DNA of 64,000 nt. Origin: Glycine soja. Taxonomy: Eukaryota > Streptophyta > Magnoliopsida > Fabales > Fabaceae. The position numbers were made by a program, and so were the translations under genes. The stretch is taken from assembly GCF_004193775.1 (NCBI RefSeq), contig NC_041011.1, forward strand, positions 47,127,167-47,191,166. The letters are read 5' to 3'. The notes beneath the pieces were generated by a model. That model had not been told where the DNA came from, did no database searches, and saw only the letters and a program-made list of their open reading frames with translations. Every line of letters begins with the position of its first letter. Positions within the stretch are counted from its first letter, which is position 1. Below, one piece after another: positions 35,001 through 45,799 of the stretch.

Positions 35001-38000
35001 AAAAGGAAAAAAATAACATCATATAATATAACTTTATTTATTATTTTTTATAGTAAAATTGAATAGTATCGCAAACAGGACATCTAGTTTATTTATATAT
35101 TTTGTATTTTGTAATAATCAATCTACATAAATATTTATTACTTGAATTTATATACACACATAAAATTATCACTATATGTTTTTTCATGTGAAAAAACATA
35201 ATAAACAATAAAAATTAAATTTTATCTCATCTAACAGGAATTAGTAAATACTGAATAGGTATCCAATGGATATCCATCTCCCATTTTGTTGTGGGTAATC
35301 AGTGTTGGTACCCATGCGTGCAAGTTTCTTTGTCATCTGCTCATTCATTATTTTAACTTTTCCACTACAGTAATGTTGAATTTATGATTCAATGAATAAA
35401 ATATGCTATAGATATGTCCATTTGTTATTTTTATTCTATTTATTTATTCTACTGAATACTGATACACAATATAATTTCCGAAAACATGTTTTTGTCCTTT
35501 GTTGATTTTGCTTATGTTTTTCTTTAACTTTTCAGGCATTTGTGCTTAAATACATTCTTTTCTTCAGTGATGAGTTGAAAGATGTGTCATGCATGTCACC
35601 GGAGGGTCTGGGTGCGTCATTTAAAAGTCAGTCTATTCCATCATATAATTTTTCTTCACTCACTGAAGGTGAAAAAGTAAGGTGATTAGCTTTTTCCTGA
35701 TTAGTCATTTGTGTTTAGCTAGGTAAAGTTCATAATAAAAATATAAATTTTTAGAGTTCTATTTTTCTATGTTGTACTTTCTGGTGTACTGTGAACATGA
35801 ATATTAATTTGATTCAATTAAGTATCCTTTTTCTCTACCTTTAATAGTGTTTTATATGTTTCCTTTTAATCAATTTCAATTTGGATTGAGTTCATTGTTA
35901 ATTTTTTCCATTCCATGTGCAGTAAACAGTAGTGGTTGTTCATTTGACTGCATTAAGTTGAGTAAGGACTTAATATATTCGTCAAAGTCTTGTTCAGTGC
36001 CTGGATATGATAAAAAGTAATCAAGGGTTCCCACATTTTCATGAAAGGGTGTGGGTAAAGAAGTTAGTTCACAGGAGGAAGATTTGTTTAGGAACATGGA
36101 ACATAGGCATACTTACAGTTGCAGGTAAATCAATGGAAATAGTAGACACCATATTAGGAGGATCAATTTTATCTGCCTGTAAAAAAAAATATGTGGGTCG
36201 GAGAAAAGGGTCAAGGAATTAGACACTTCAGGTTAAGTTGTGGTATTTGGGCAAAGGTTAAATCAAGAAATAATGTGGGTATAATTGTAGATAAGTATTG
36301 AAAGAATGAAGTTATAAATGTAAAAAGACTAGGAGATAGGTTCATAGCCGTAGTGTTTGTGGTGGAAAAGGGAGAGTTATAATACGATTACTACTTCTAG
36401 TAGGATTAGAAGAGTGTACAAAATGAAATTTTGGTAAATCTTAGAAGCTTTAGTCTAGAGAATACCATTAGGAGAAAATATTTTCTTGGAAGGGGATCTA
36501 AATGGTCATGTGGGCAGGGGGAGCACATTTACAGGATATGAGGGTTCACACGTGAATTATGGTCTAGGAGAAGCAAATGCAGAGGGAAAATCTACCGTTA
36601 TTTTTTATTAGCTTATGGCTTTACAATAGCTGAAACTTGTTTAGGAAAGGGGAAGAGCATCTTATGACCTACAAAAGTTGGGTGGCATGCTCTGAAATTG
36701 TTTTTTTTTTTTTAATAAGGAAATCATATAGAAAACTTGCATGTTCATATCTAGGAGAGCTTGACTACCCATCACAATTTTGGTCATCATATAACTTGTA
36801 AGTAACAGTTGAGAAGAAAAGAAGGAAAAATTAAGATAGGATTTCGAGATCAAGTGGTGGAAATTGAAGGGCAAAGATACAAAGGAGCTTTTAGCAAAGA
36901 GTTCTAGAAGACGGGTGTTGGTATGCACAAGAAAATGCAAATATGTGTGAGAGTGAGACAAGATGGTCAAAAGGATTAGGAAGGTAGCAAAGGAGACTCT
37001 TGGTGAATCAAGAGGCTACGGACTTAAAGGTGAAAAATCTTGGTGGTGAAATACACATATGTAAGATAAAGTTAAGGATAAAAGGGAATGTTATAAAGCA
37101 AGGTTCTCATGTAAAAATGTTGAAAATTAAGAAAAGTATGTGATAGATAAGAATGATACCAAGAAGGTGGTTAGCAAGGAGAGTTAGAGCTTTTGATGGA
37201 TTAAACAATTCCTTAGGCCTCAGATAGAGAGAGAAGTATTTATAGGCTTGCTAAAAGTAGAAGGGAAAAAATTAAGAATTTAGAGACTTGAATCAAGTGA
37301 AAAATGGATGAAGGATGAAGGTAAAGTCTTGGTAACAAAACTATATATCAGAGAAAGGTGGAAAAATTACTTTGACAATATACTTGATGAAAAGGACATG
37401 GAGTTTTACATTTTGTGTAGGATAAATACAAGGGATGAGGATTAAAATATTCAGTTTATCATAGAATTCAAGAGCCTAAGGCTAAACAAGCATTAAAGAG
37501 GATGAAAAATGGCAAAGCACTTGATTTACATAATATACCCATTGGTGTATGGAAGAGTCTAGGTGAGAAAAGTATTAGTTGGCTCACAATGTTGATTAAT
37601 GAGATCTAAGAAAATTCCGGTCTAGGAATCATTTCCAATTTATAAATCATTGACCAAAGAAGTGATTAACAAAGGTTCAAAGAATGGTTAATCCTTAATG
37701 GTTAACTATATATTGACTTCATAAATCACTTGTCTGTTTAAGTTCCTAGACTAGATATATTTTTTCCATGTGTTAGAAACTTGTGTCTAGAGTTTTCCAG
37801 GGAGATGATAAAAACATAGAATGAAAGGAAAAATGATACTTTGGAAATGTTTATTGTGGTACATACAATGAACATAAGGAGAAGATTCTACCTCCAAGGA
37901 GTTTTCCCTTTCTGCAACAGAGCTAATGCTCAGTTTCCCAAATGATAACAATTCTTCTCTTCTGCCTTCTCCTGTTTAAAATAATTCCCTACGACCCTAC

Positions 38001-38229
38001 CTTGACACTTTAACTGCCCAAATGAAGATTGACATTTGATGTGTCCGAATAAGTTTTCTTTTCCTTCTGTTTCATCAACTCGCCATGACCATGGTGATCA
38101 AACATTAGAGGCATACTTGGTTGTAGTTTTTTAAGTTATGTGTGCATTATTTGGTTGTTTTATTTATTTAATGTGGGATTTATTATAAATACCAGATCTT
38201 GGGTTTTTTTATGGGTTCATAAAAGTTTA

Positions 38230-38267
<38 letters not shown>

Positions 38268-39343
38268 GAATGGTGAAGATTTCAGGTTTTCTGGTTGTGG
38301 AGTTCATTTGCTTATTAGTATATGTCCATGCATATATTTAAATTTGCTTATTTCAGATTCTCCTATGCTCAGCGTTTTGAAGGGATTTCAGAGGATGAGG
38401 TACCTTGGTTATTGTACTGAATACTGATATCAGTTATTCATGTAGCATCTTGTTTGTGATAGATTGAATTGAATTTCCTATCTTGTTATTGTTGTCTTCT
38501 ATTGTGATTCTTGTATGATATCCTTATCTGCTTAATCAATTCTTGTCCAATAAAATTCATGTCTATAAATTTTATTTCCTATCCAAATTCCAATATCCTT
38601 CTATGTTCTCCTCATATCTTTAATATTGGTAGGTGTATTCTTTCATGGTTTTTCATAGCTATGCTCATGATAAGTTGCATGATTTTGTGGCAGAGCCCTT
38701 GTAAGAAGTATGGGTGAAATTTTATTTTCATGCGGAAGTAATAGAAGGGCTGTGATTGCAACTTTGAGCATTTCCGAGAATGACATTCAGCGTTTTGAAG
38801 GGATTTCAGAAGTTGAGGTACCTTGGTTATTGTACAATATATTGATATTGGTTATTTGGGTAGCATCTTGTTGGCAATAGATTGAATTGAATTTCTATCT
38901 TGTTATTGTTGTCTTGTACTGTGTTTCTCCTATGATATCCTTATCTGCTGAATCAAGTCTTGTCCAATGAACAGGTTGTTACAAAATCACTTCAAGGTCT
39001 TTCCATTGAATCTGCCTTGGATCTGCAAAAAGTTCTTAGAGTTGAAACATGCACATCACAAACAACTGCTTTGCAAAGGCTTGAAGCAAATCTTCCCCTT
39101 TTCCAAAGTCGAATGGGAGCATTGCTTTTCCTAATCTCTGCTTTACTTTCTCGAGGACTGGTATGTTTGCCTGCTTCAAGCTCTGCTATTTACTTCAGTT
39201 GCATTTTACAGTCTCTGAATTCACTGTCTTTCAAAGCAAGAGATATTGGGCTATTTCTTTCCCTCTATTTTCTTTTGCTGAAAATATGTTTACGCATTTT
39301 TTCCTACTATGAATGAACTACTCGTAGTACCCCTGGTACTTCC

Positions 39344-39378
<35 letters not shown>

Positions 39379-41882
39379 TTACTTTTGCCGATCAAAAAAA
39401 AAAAATGAATGAACTACTCGTGATTGAATATGCAATCTCTTTTTGTGTAAATAGTAGAATTTCGCTGGATGACTTGGATACTGTATTATTAAGTTGATTG
39501 TGTTTTGTACTTCTAATTGCTCCTATAGGAACTTTCATGTGATGGAAAATAGTTGTGTATGACTCTTTTAAGAACAAGCAACCCAAACAATTTAAAAACA
39601 ATGGCAGCGTGATGTAATTCTTTTTTGTGTTTTGGTTGTCTAGGTCTTTCGGATTACTGAGTGCAATGTATTTGAAATATGAATGTTAGTCTTTTGACAT
39701 TTCTTGGAAATTAGCAGGAGCCCAATGACAGCCTAGCTAACTTATGTATTGCTGTGCCTTAAATTGGCTTAAAAATATTTTGCAGGGTTCCTTGATGCCA
39801 TTCCCCACCCCTGCCCCTGAACCCCATTTCATGCTCCTTAATTGTTCAGGACCTACACAAGGGTCCTGCGCTCCTGGAGCTACCTGCACCCAAAGTGGTG
39901 GTTAATGATTTTTCTAAAGGTCTTTCTTTCACGTTTCAGCTTCTCTTAAAAGATAATCTAAAAGATGTCCAGGTTTAATTCTCTGATTTGACTCTAGTCA
40001 AGAAATTGTTTCTGACAAGTCATCAAGCTAACAAGCTTGTAAGGATTCTACCGAAATCATTGTGATTGAAAGGAAAAGATAATAGAAAGTAAATATGATG
40101 CTAGGACAACAAATGGTTGTGATTTTGAGATGATTAAAACACTGGCTTCGTACTTCAATTTATTCTTTAGAACCAATAAGGAGACTGAGTATTTTAAAGT
40201 AAAAATACAGAGGACTTCCATATTTTGGAAACTTGAATGTTGAAACACCGTGGACATAGCATGGTCATGATGAATGGCATTGCTTTGGTAACATGTTCAA
40301 ATTATAGGTACTGGGTGGAAAAGTGAAAAGAGACAATATACTTTATTTTACCAATAGGACTCTATATAATTGTTATATTGCGATAATAAATCACTAATGT
40401 TATTTTCCTATTTATACTAATATTCTAGATCAATTACTAGTGTGATACTATGAATTAATGCACACTTAAGCCCAATATCACTCCTAACATAAGACTAGTA
40501 TCTTGGATGCCAAATTATTTTGGAAACTGGAAATGAAAAATAAACTGGATGACAATTTTTCTTTCAAAGGGCTTGCATGCTCAAGGATCATGATCAAGCT
40601 AGATCCTGGATTTGAACATTCATAGTTCATCCTAATCTCCTTTAAATTTTGATCTGATGTAGTAAGCCTTTACTGTTACTATTGTCTATGTCTTTAAACT
40701 TTTAGAAATTTTTGGGTCTGTCATTCTCTACGGTCATTAAATGTTTGTGAATAAAATGGTAAATTAGACCTGATAAATTCCAAGTGGTAACTGAATCTGC
40801 ACAAATGGTTATTATGCCTTGAAAAATTCTCGGATTGATGTATGCAATATTTTGCTTTCCTCTAGGACTTGGTTCAAAGTGACAGGGATGATCCTAGCCT
40901 ACCACTGGTTACTGCACCTTTTGGGCATGCCTCCCAGGTATATATGTACACTACAGATAATTGAAAAATGCTGCCATCCTTTTATCCAATGCTTATTGTA
41001 AACAATATTCTAGAACTAGAATATAAGATTGTTTTTTCTATGGATCTTGTGGTGCAGGAAATTGTGAACCTACTGCTCTGTGGGGAGGCTGTTCCTAATG
41101 TGTTTGATGGAAGGATGGATTTAGGTGGAGGAATGTTTGTGAAAGGTATATCCCGATATGTGGAAGTTGGATTTCTTACTCTATTAGAATCCCTGAATTT
41201 TTGCAAGGTTGGTCAGTTTCTGAAATCCCCAAAGTGGCCTATATGGGTTGTGGGGAGTGAATCCCATTACACAGTGTTGTTTGCTCTTGACCCCAGTGTC
41301 CAAAATGAGAATGAACTGGAAGGAAGGGAAACTCAGATTCGCAAAGCTTTTGATGCACAAGATCAGAGTGGAGGTGGTGGTTTCATTAGTGTGGAAGGGT
41401 TCCATCAAGTCCTCAGAGAAACAAATATCAAATTTCCACCAGAGAAGCTGGAACATCTTTGCTCTGCAGGGTTCATTGTATGGAGTGAATTCTGGCAAGT
41501 AATTTTGGATCTAGACAAAAGCTTGGGGGGTTTGAAGGATTCATCAGGATTGATGGGTAAGAAGGTTTTTGATCTTTACCATTTTAATGGGATTGCCAAA
41601 TCGGATCTGAATGGAAGTCAAGTAAATTCTGGGGGCGAAACTCCACTGCAAAGACCCCGGCTCACAAAATTGAGAGTTTCAGTTCCCCCAAGGTGGACGC
41701 CTGAGGAATTTATGGCAGATGTGAAAGTTCCATCTGCTGCTAGTGCAAGTGAGTCTGCTGGGAAGGACAATGAAGTATCTAAACCAGAGCCTTCTAAGCA
41801 TGCACCTTTGGTGGACTGCATAAGGACACGCTGGGCGCGTGCTGTCTGCAGCTGGTCAGGGGATCCTCCTAGTATAGTTTGA
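32056..41882 (+). CDS. MINDY-3/FAM188-like deubiquitinase (7 exons, 612 aa)
   Basis: Predicted ubiquitin hydrolase of the MINDY family, which trims Lys48-linked chains. Exons: 32056-32462, 33639-33717, 35536-35681, 38694-38817, 38975-39160, 40866-40937, 41058-41882; 1839 nt, open throughout. The start is the first ATG giving MGDRGEDEDLQMAIRMSMQ, an acidic stretch followed by a helix typical of a ubiquitin-interacting motif. A Ser-Pro repeat follows near residues 73-84. The catalytic Cys is in GGPCGVLAAIQ (Cys155) and the catalytic His in GSESHYTVLF (His408), as expected for the family. Residues 435-452 (FDAQDQSGGGGFIS) resemble the EF-hand loop of animal FAM188A, but Gly-rich. Introns carry a SINE, a LINE remnant and an internal duplication. 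A damaged second copy of its 3' part lies beyond the next gene. In Arabidopsis the likely counterpart, AT1G43690, also neighbours cytosolic FBPase (from memory). Confidence 0.9.
34072..34191. mobile_element. fragment of a DNA transposon end, MINDY intron 2
   Basis: The segment ends GTGGATCCGCCAGTGG, closely matching the terminus of the inverted-repeat element in FBPase intron 7. It carries C-rich and G-rich strings (ATTGCCCCCGCACCC) often found at plant hAT-like ends. The partner end is not visible, so it is probably a truncated copy. Confidence 0.35.
34300..34461 (-). mobile_element. complete SINE with 16-bp target-site duplication
   Basis: On the minus strand an internal RNA polymerase III promoter is clear: A box TAGCTTAGTGG (34421-34411) and B box GGGTTTGAATC (34380-34370), spaced as in tRNA genes. 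The 130-bp body (34316-34445) is flanked by perfect copies of CAAATGTAATATTTAT at 34300-34315 and 34446-34461, the footprint of LINE-assisted insertion. The folded cloverleaf is degenerate, so it is not a tRNA gene. It lies antisense in MINDY intron 2. Confidence 0.85.
36020..37615 (+). mobile_element. decayed LINE (L1-type) remnant, MINDY intron 3
   Basis: Broken frames on the plus strand read as a plant non-LTR retrotransposon. The endonuclease start is at about 36080 (KICLGTWNIGILTVAGKS). Further endonuclease blocks are NNVGIIVDK near 36270, VKRLGDRFIAV near 36330 and EGDLNGHVGRGS near 36495. The N-terminal part of reverse transcriptase is near 37475-37605 (AKQALKRMKNGKALD, IPIGVWKSLGEKSISW). 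Stops and frameshifts are frequent, so it is dead. The reverse-transcriptase catalytic core and 3' end are missing. Confidence 0.8.
37619..37757. mobile_element. possible small inverted-repeat insert at the LINE break
   Basis: GGTCTAGGAA at the left and TTCCTAGACTAG at the right are inverted relatives, enclosing about 115 bp of AT-rich DNA. It begins exactly where the LINE similarity stops, so it may mark the event that truncated the LINE. Confidence 0.35.
38232..38263. repeat. (CT)n microsatellite in MINDY intron 3
   Basis: About 16 CT units, located a little over 100 bp before the intron-internal copy of the exon end. Confidence 0.9.
38369..38969 (+). repeat. 183-bp direct duplication of an exon end plus intron
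   Basis: Segment 38369-38551 (inside intron 3) matches 38787-38969 at a constant offset of 418. The downstream copy comprises the last 31 coding bases of exon 4, its GT donor and nearly all of intron 4. The upstream copy keeps GGGATTTCAGA...GATGAG/GTACCT, so it retains a splice donor, and a TTATTTCAG acceptor-like site sits just before it at 38356. Together these could define a 43-nt cryptic exon (38357-38399), whose use would shift the frame. The upstream copy has lost the acceptor that follows exon 4. Confidence 0.8.
39346..39375. repeat. (TA)n microsatellite in MINDY intron 5
   Basis: A pure TA dinucleotide run shortly after exon 5, embedded in a local repeat of ATGAATGAACTACTCGT that occurs on both sides (near 39309 and 39405). 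Confidence 0.85.
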
Positions 41883-42560
41883 GAGGACATTATTTGGAGT
41901 CATTTGTGGTGGTTCTTACAAGTGTTTTTACAGGGAAAGCACTATTGGTTCAGCAAAGAGTAGATACAGTTTTTATGTAATTTGATGTGGTACCTCGAGG
42001 CACATGAACAGGGAGGGGTTCAGATCTCCAAGTTTTTATGTAATTTGATGTGGGGGGATATTATTAGTAATAAACGTGAAAACCTGTTCTTGTTTCTGAA
42101 ATTGCTGTAATAGTAAAGCATCATTCTTGTTTCATAAAAATATTATCGCATCCTCTGTTGTGGAACATTTCATTCTCTTGTGATGAACGGCATCTTTATA
42201 CCATGTATGGGACTATGCCAGTCACAATTTTCTGCACGAGTTTCTGAACATATTTTCCAGGGTTTAGGATTTGAAGTGTCCCAAACTGGAATTCAAGTAT
42301 CTGTTTCCTGAGAAGCATTCTAATTAGTAGTTATCACGATAGTCACTTAAGATATGACTAATTTATAAAAAGTTATTTTTATATATATATTTAAATTAGA
42401 TTAGATTAATGACACATCATGTTATAGTAGTGTTGCTATATCACATAAGTATTGTATTTTGTGTCTGTGCATCTTAACATGTCCCCTACTTTTATATGGT
42501 ACGGGGATGGTCCCATGGGGACTTTTAACAAAAAAAAGTGTAATTTTTTTCATTTGGAGG
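41883..42560. other. 3' flank of the MINDY-like gene
   Basis: Probable 3' untranslated region and terminator of the deubiquitinase gene. AATAAA-like signals include AGTAATAAACG near 42067. A short direct repeat of TTTTTATGTAATTTGATGTG occurs near 41970 and 42034. No other gene is seen. Confidence 0.5.
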
Positions 42561-43793
42561 CTGATTTTAAATTATTACTAAAATTGGATAAATCGTAAAA
42601 ATTTTTACTACTTTATTTTTTTTTTACTTAGGACTTTGAAGTCAGAAGTTTAGTTTTTTTTTACTACTTTGAAGTTATATTTTTTTTACGTTTAAAATTA
42701 TTTATTTTAGAATATTTTTTATTTACTTATATTTTCTTTTCTTTTGTTTTCAATTTTTAAAAAAATTGTAAATAATTTTATTTATTTAATTATAAAATAA
42801 ATATTTTTAATTTTACTTGTTATGTTGTATATATTTTTTATATGATTTTATTCAATATGTTATATATTTTTTAATATTATTTTATTTAAAATATCATATA
42901 TAATTTTTTAATATTGTTATATTTCATATATTTAAAATTTAGATAATTTTTTTAATAATTTTATTGAATTTGATTGGTTTTTTAAATGAAATAAAAAATT
43001 AACATAATGATATTTAATGCATTTTTAAATATTTATTTTATTTTAAATGCTTAAAATTTAAAATTTTAAAACAAATATTAAAATATTGTATTACTAATAT
43101 TAAGTTATAATTTATGAAATAATATTACTTATTTTGTATAAAGGAATTTATTATTAACAACATCTAATAACTTAGTAATAAAAGTAGTTACTAAATTAAA
43201 AATAAGATAATATATTAATATAAAATGAATAATATAAGTTACAGAAAAATATAAAAAATAGAAATTATATTAATCGTTTTCTTGTTTGTATGAAAATTTA
43301 TTATCATTATGTTAAAAATATATATAATTTTCATTTAAATGTGTTAGATTTTTTAAATTGAAATATTTTATATTATTTTTTTATTTATAAAATAAATTAA
43401 ATTCAATAACATTATTAAAAATTATCTAAATTTTAAATATATAAATTAAATAAAACAATATTAAAAAATTATATAAAATATTTAAATAAAATAATATTAA
43501 AAATATATATAACATATTAAATAAAATCATATAAAAAATATATAAGATATTAAATAAAACTAATAAAAAGTAAAATTAAAAAAAATTATTTGATAATTAA
43601 ATAAATAAAATTATTTATAATTTTTTTAAAAAGTTGAAGACAAAAAAAAATACAAGTAAATAGAAAATCCTAAAATAAAAAACTTTAAATGTAAAAAAAA
43701 AAAACTAAACTTACGATTTAAAGTTATAAGTAAAAGAAATTAAACCGAGGTCGTAATACCATTACGATTTACCTATTTTTATTTAAAATCAAT
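42561..43793. mobile_element. long inverted-repeat element, arms about 400 bp
   Basis: The left arm (about 42561-42972) and right arm (about 43398-43793) are inverted copies over their whole length. Matching landmarks include GATTTTAAAT at both outer ends, GTTTAGTTTTTTTTTTAC, AATTTTATTTATTTAATTAT and TATTTAAAATTTAGATAATT. A spacer of about 425 bp separates them and has no coding capacity. Long terminal inverted repeats of this kind suggest a non-autonomous Mutator-like element or a foldback transposon. If transcribed, the arms would form a long hairpin. The right end stops about 55 bp before the PORR start codon. Confidence 0.8.
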
Positions 43794-43848
43794 TCCCACG
43801 TAAAAAACGGGGAAAAAAAATTGAGGGTTTTAGTAAAAGTTGCGTCGC

Positions 43849-45090
43849 ATGGGGGTTGTAGAAGGAAGGGGGTTGGAAATGAGACAATGGCTTTTCCTCC
43901 GAAGATTCTCTCTGTGGTCGATGAAGAAGGAACCTGACTTAGAATCCGCACTCTCACGCAATCGCCGTTGGATAGTCAACAACCAAATCAAGAACATCAT
44001 CCTCCGCTACCCCAACAACGAAATCCCCATCCATACCCTCCAGAACAAGTTCAAAACCCTAGATCTCCAAGGCAAAGCCCTTAACTGGCTCTCCAAGTAC
44101 CCTTGCTGCTTCCAAATCCACGACAACCGCTGCCGCCTCACCAAGCGCATGATGAACCTCGTCGCAGAGGAACAGTCCCTCCTCGATTCCCTAGAGCCCC
44201 TCTTCGCTCGCATCTTAGCTAAACTCCTCATGCTATCCCTCACCAAGAGACTCACCGTCCTCAAAATCAACGAATTCAAACGTAGTTTCGGCTTCCCCGA
44301 CGATTACATCCTCAGAATCGTCCCCAAATACCCTAATTTGTTCCGAATCGTCAACGAAAGCGGCAGGAGAAGCTCCATGGCCGTTGAGCTGCTGCATTGG
44401 GATCCCGACCTCGCCGTCTCCACCATCGAAGCATCGGCGAAGAAGCTCGGCACTCCGCCGCGGTTTTCGTGCTCTTTGCCGTCCAGTTGGGTGAAATCAT
44501 GGGAGAGGTTTCACGAATTTGAGTCAATTCCGTACTTTTCGCCCTATTCGGAATCGAGAGGGTTGGTGGAGGGATCTAAGGAGATGGAGAAGAGGAATGT
44601 TGGTTTGGTGCATGAGTTGTTGTCATTGACTCTTTGGAAGAAGTTTTCAATTGTTAAGTTGGGACATTTTAGGAGGGAGTTTGTTTTGCCTGATAAATTG
44701 AATGTGTTGCTGCTCAAGCACCCTGGGATTTTCTATGTTTCAAATAAGTATCAGATTTACACTGTGCTTCTTAGAGAGGCCTATGTTGGGTCTCAGCTTG
44801 TGGATAAGGATCCTTTGGTGATTGTGAAGGACAAGTTTGGGGAGTTGATGCAGGAGGGGCTTCACGAGTACAATCAGCGGCGGTGCCAACTTAATGTTGA
44901 AAAGAGGAGGAAGAAAGGGGTTCCTTTGGTTAGTGTGGATGATGGTGCAAGGGGTAGAAGGAGAAGTCGCCAAGTTGTTGATGATGATGATGATGGTGGT
45001 GGTGGTGGAGATGGTAAGGTGGGTAGGTTGTTTGACCCTGAAGAAAGAAAACGGTTTTACAGAGTTCTTTTTGACGATGATGCTTCTTGA
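43849..45090 (+). CDS. PORR-domain protein, WTF1/WTF9-like, 413 aa
   Basis: Predicted organelle RNA-binding protein of the plant organelle RNA recognition family, whose studied members (maize WTF1, Arabidopsis WTF9) help splice group II introns. It is a single exon. Two starts are possible: 43849, the first ATG (MGVVEGRGLEM), and 43879, giving MRQWLFLRRFSLWSMKK, which looks more like a mitochondrial presequence (Arg, Leu, Phe, Ser; no acids). The PORR domain fills about residues 25-345: repeated helical blocks such as ILRYPNNEIPIHTLQNKF, ALNWLSKYPCCFQI, IVPKYPNLFRIV and LLKHPGIFYVSNKYQIYTV. The C-terminal tail is basic, then has Asp and Gly runs from GAT/GGT repeats. Which intron it serves cannot be told. 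Annotation sets often label this family ubiquitin carboxyl-terminal hydrolase; that label is misleading. Confidence 0.9.
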   Translation: MGVVEGRGLEMRQWLFLRRFSLWSMKKEPDLESALSRNRRWIVNNQIKNIILRYPNNEIPIHTLQNKFKTLDLQGKALNWLSKYPCCFQIHDNRCRLTKRMMNLVAEEQSLLDSLEPLFARILAKLLMLSLTKRLTVLKINEFKRSFGFPDDYILRIVPKYPNLFRIVNESGRRSSMAVELLHWDPDLAVSTIEASAKKLGTPPRFSCSLPSSWVKSWERFHEFESIPYFSPYSESRGLVEGSKEMEKRNVGLVHELLSLTLWKKFSIVKLGHFRREFVLPDKLNVLLLKHPGIFYVSNKYQIYTVLLREAYVGSQLVDKDPLVIVKDKFGELMQEGLHEYNQRRCQLNVEKRRKKGVPLVSVDDGARGRRRSRQVVDDDDDGGGGGDGKVGRLFDPEERKRFYRVLFDDDAS

Positions 45091-45799
45091 AATTCCACCC
45101 AAGTCTGTAGTTTAGATGTCAGCTCTGCCCTCCCCGTTTCTGAAAGATGATTGCATACTATATTACTTATTTATTAACTTTTTATTTGTTGGAGGTTTAG
45201 AGATGACAGTGGCAGATTAATGTGTGCAATCCAAGGTTTCTCAGGTTTTGTGCGTTGCCATATTTCTTATGTTTAAGGCGGGGTTATATATCTGGTGGTT
45301 GTTACTTGATTTGGCTCTTTATCTAATCTAACTCCTATGAAGAACAGGACAAGGTCCTGTATCTGAGCAATCCAATAATGAACTTTTTTTTTTTGGAAAG
45401 CAAAGATCAAGTCTTAATCTGAATTCTTTCTTGTATTAGTTTCTCATTATAAGAATTGTGAACTGCAATTGCCTATTTGTCAAAGTTTCTTTCCTTCATA
45501 TTAAGTTCATATTTTCTGGGTTGTCCTTTGTCTTGCATCAGGTCTTGTAACCTAGGTGAAACTTGTTTGATATAAAATAGTGTTTAGTATCTTAATCATG
45601 ACATGTATCAAAACAACAAAGGGGACAATGAGCAGATTGTTCTCTGCCTGAACAGGAAAGTTCCAATTTCGATTTTATTATGTGAACCTAGATTGTTATT
45701 GTTATGTGCTGTGCTTATCATTCTCTGCATTGTTATTGTTATCCTTTATGATTTTATATGTGAAATTTAATTAATCTACGAATAGATTTATGCCTATTT

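Noticed and set aside
43849..45090. Ubiquitin carboxyl-terminal hydrolase, the label often attached to this protein family
   Set aside because: The protein has PORR-domain blocks and an organelle-type N-terminus. No Cys/His/Asp protease motifs of UCH or USP enzymes are visible.
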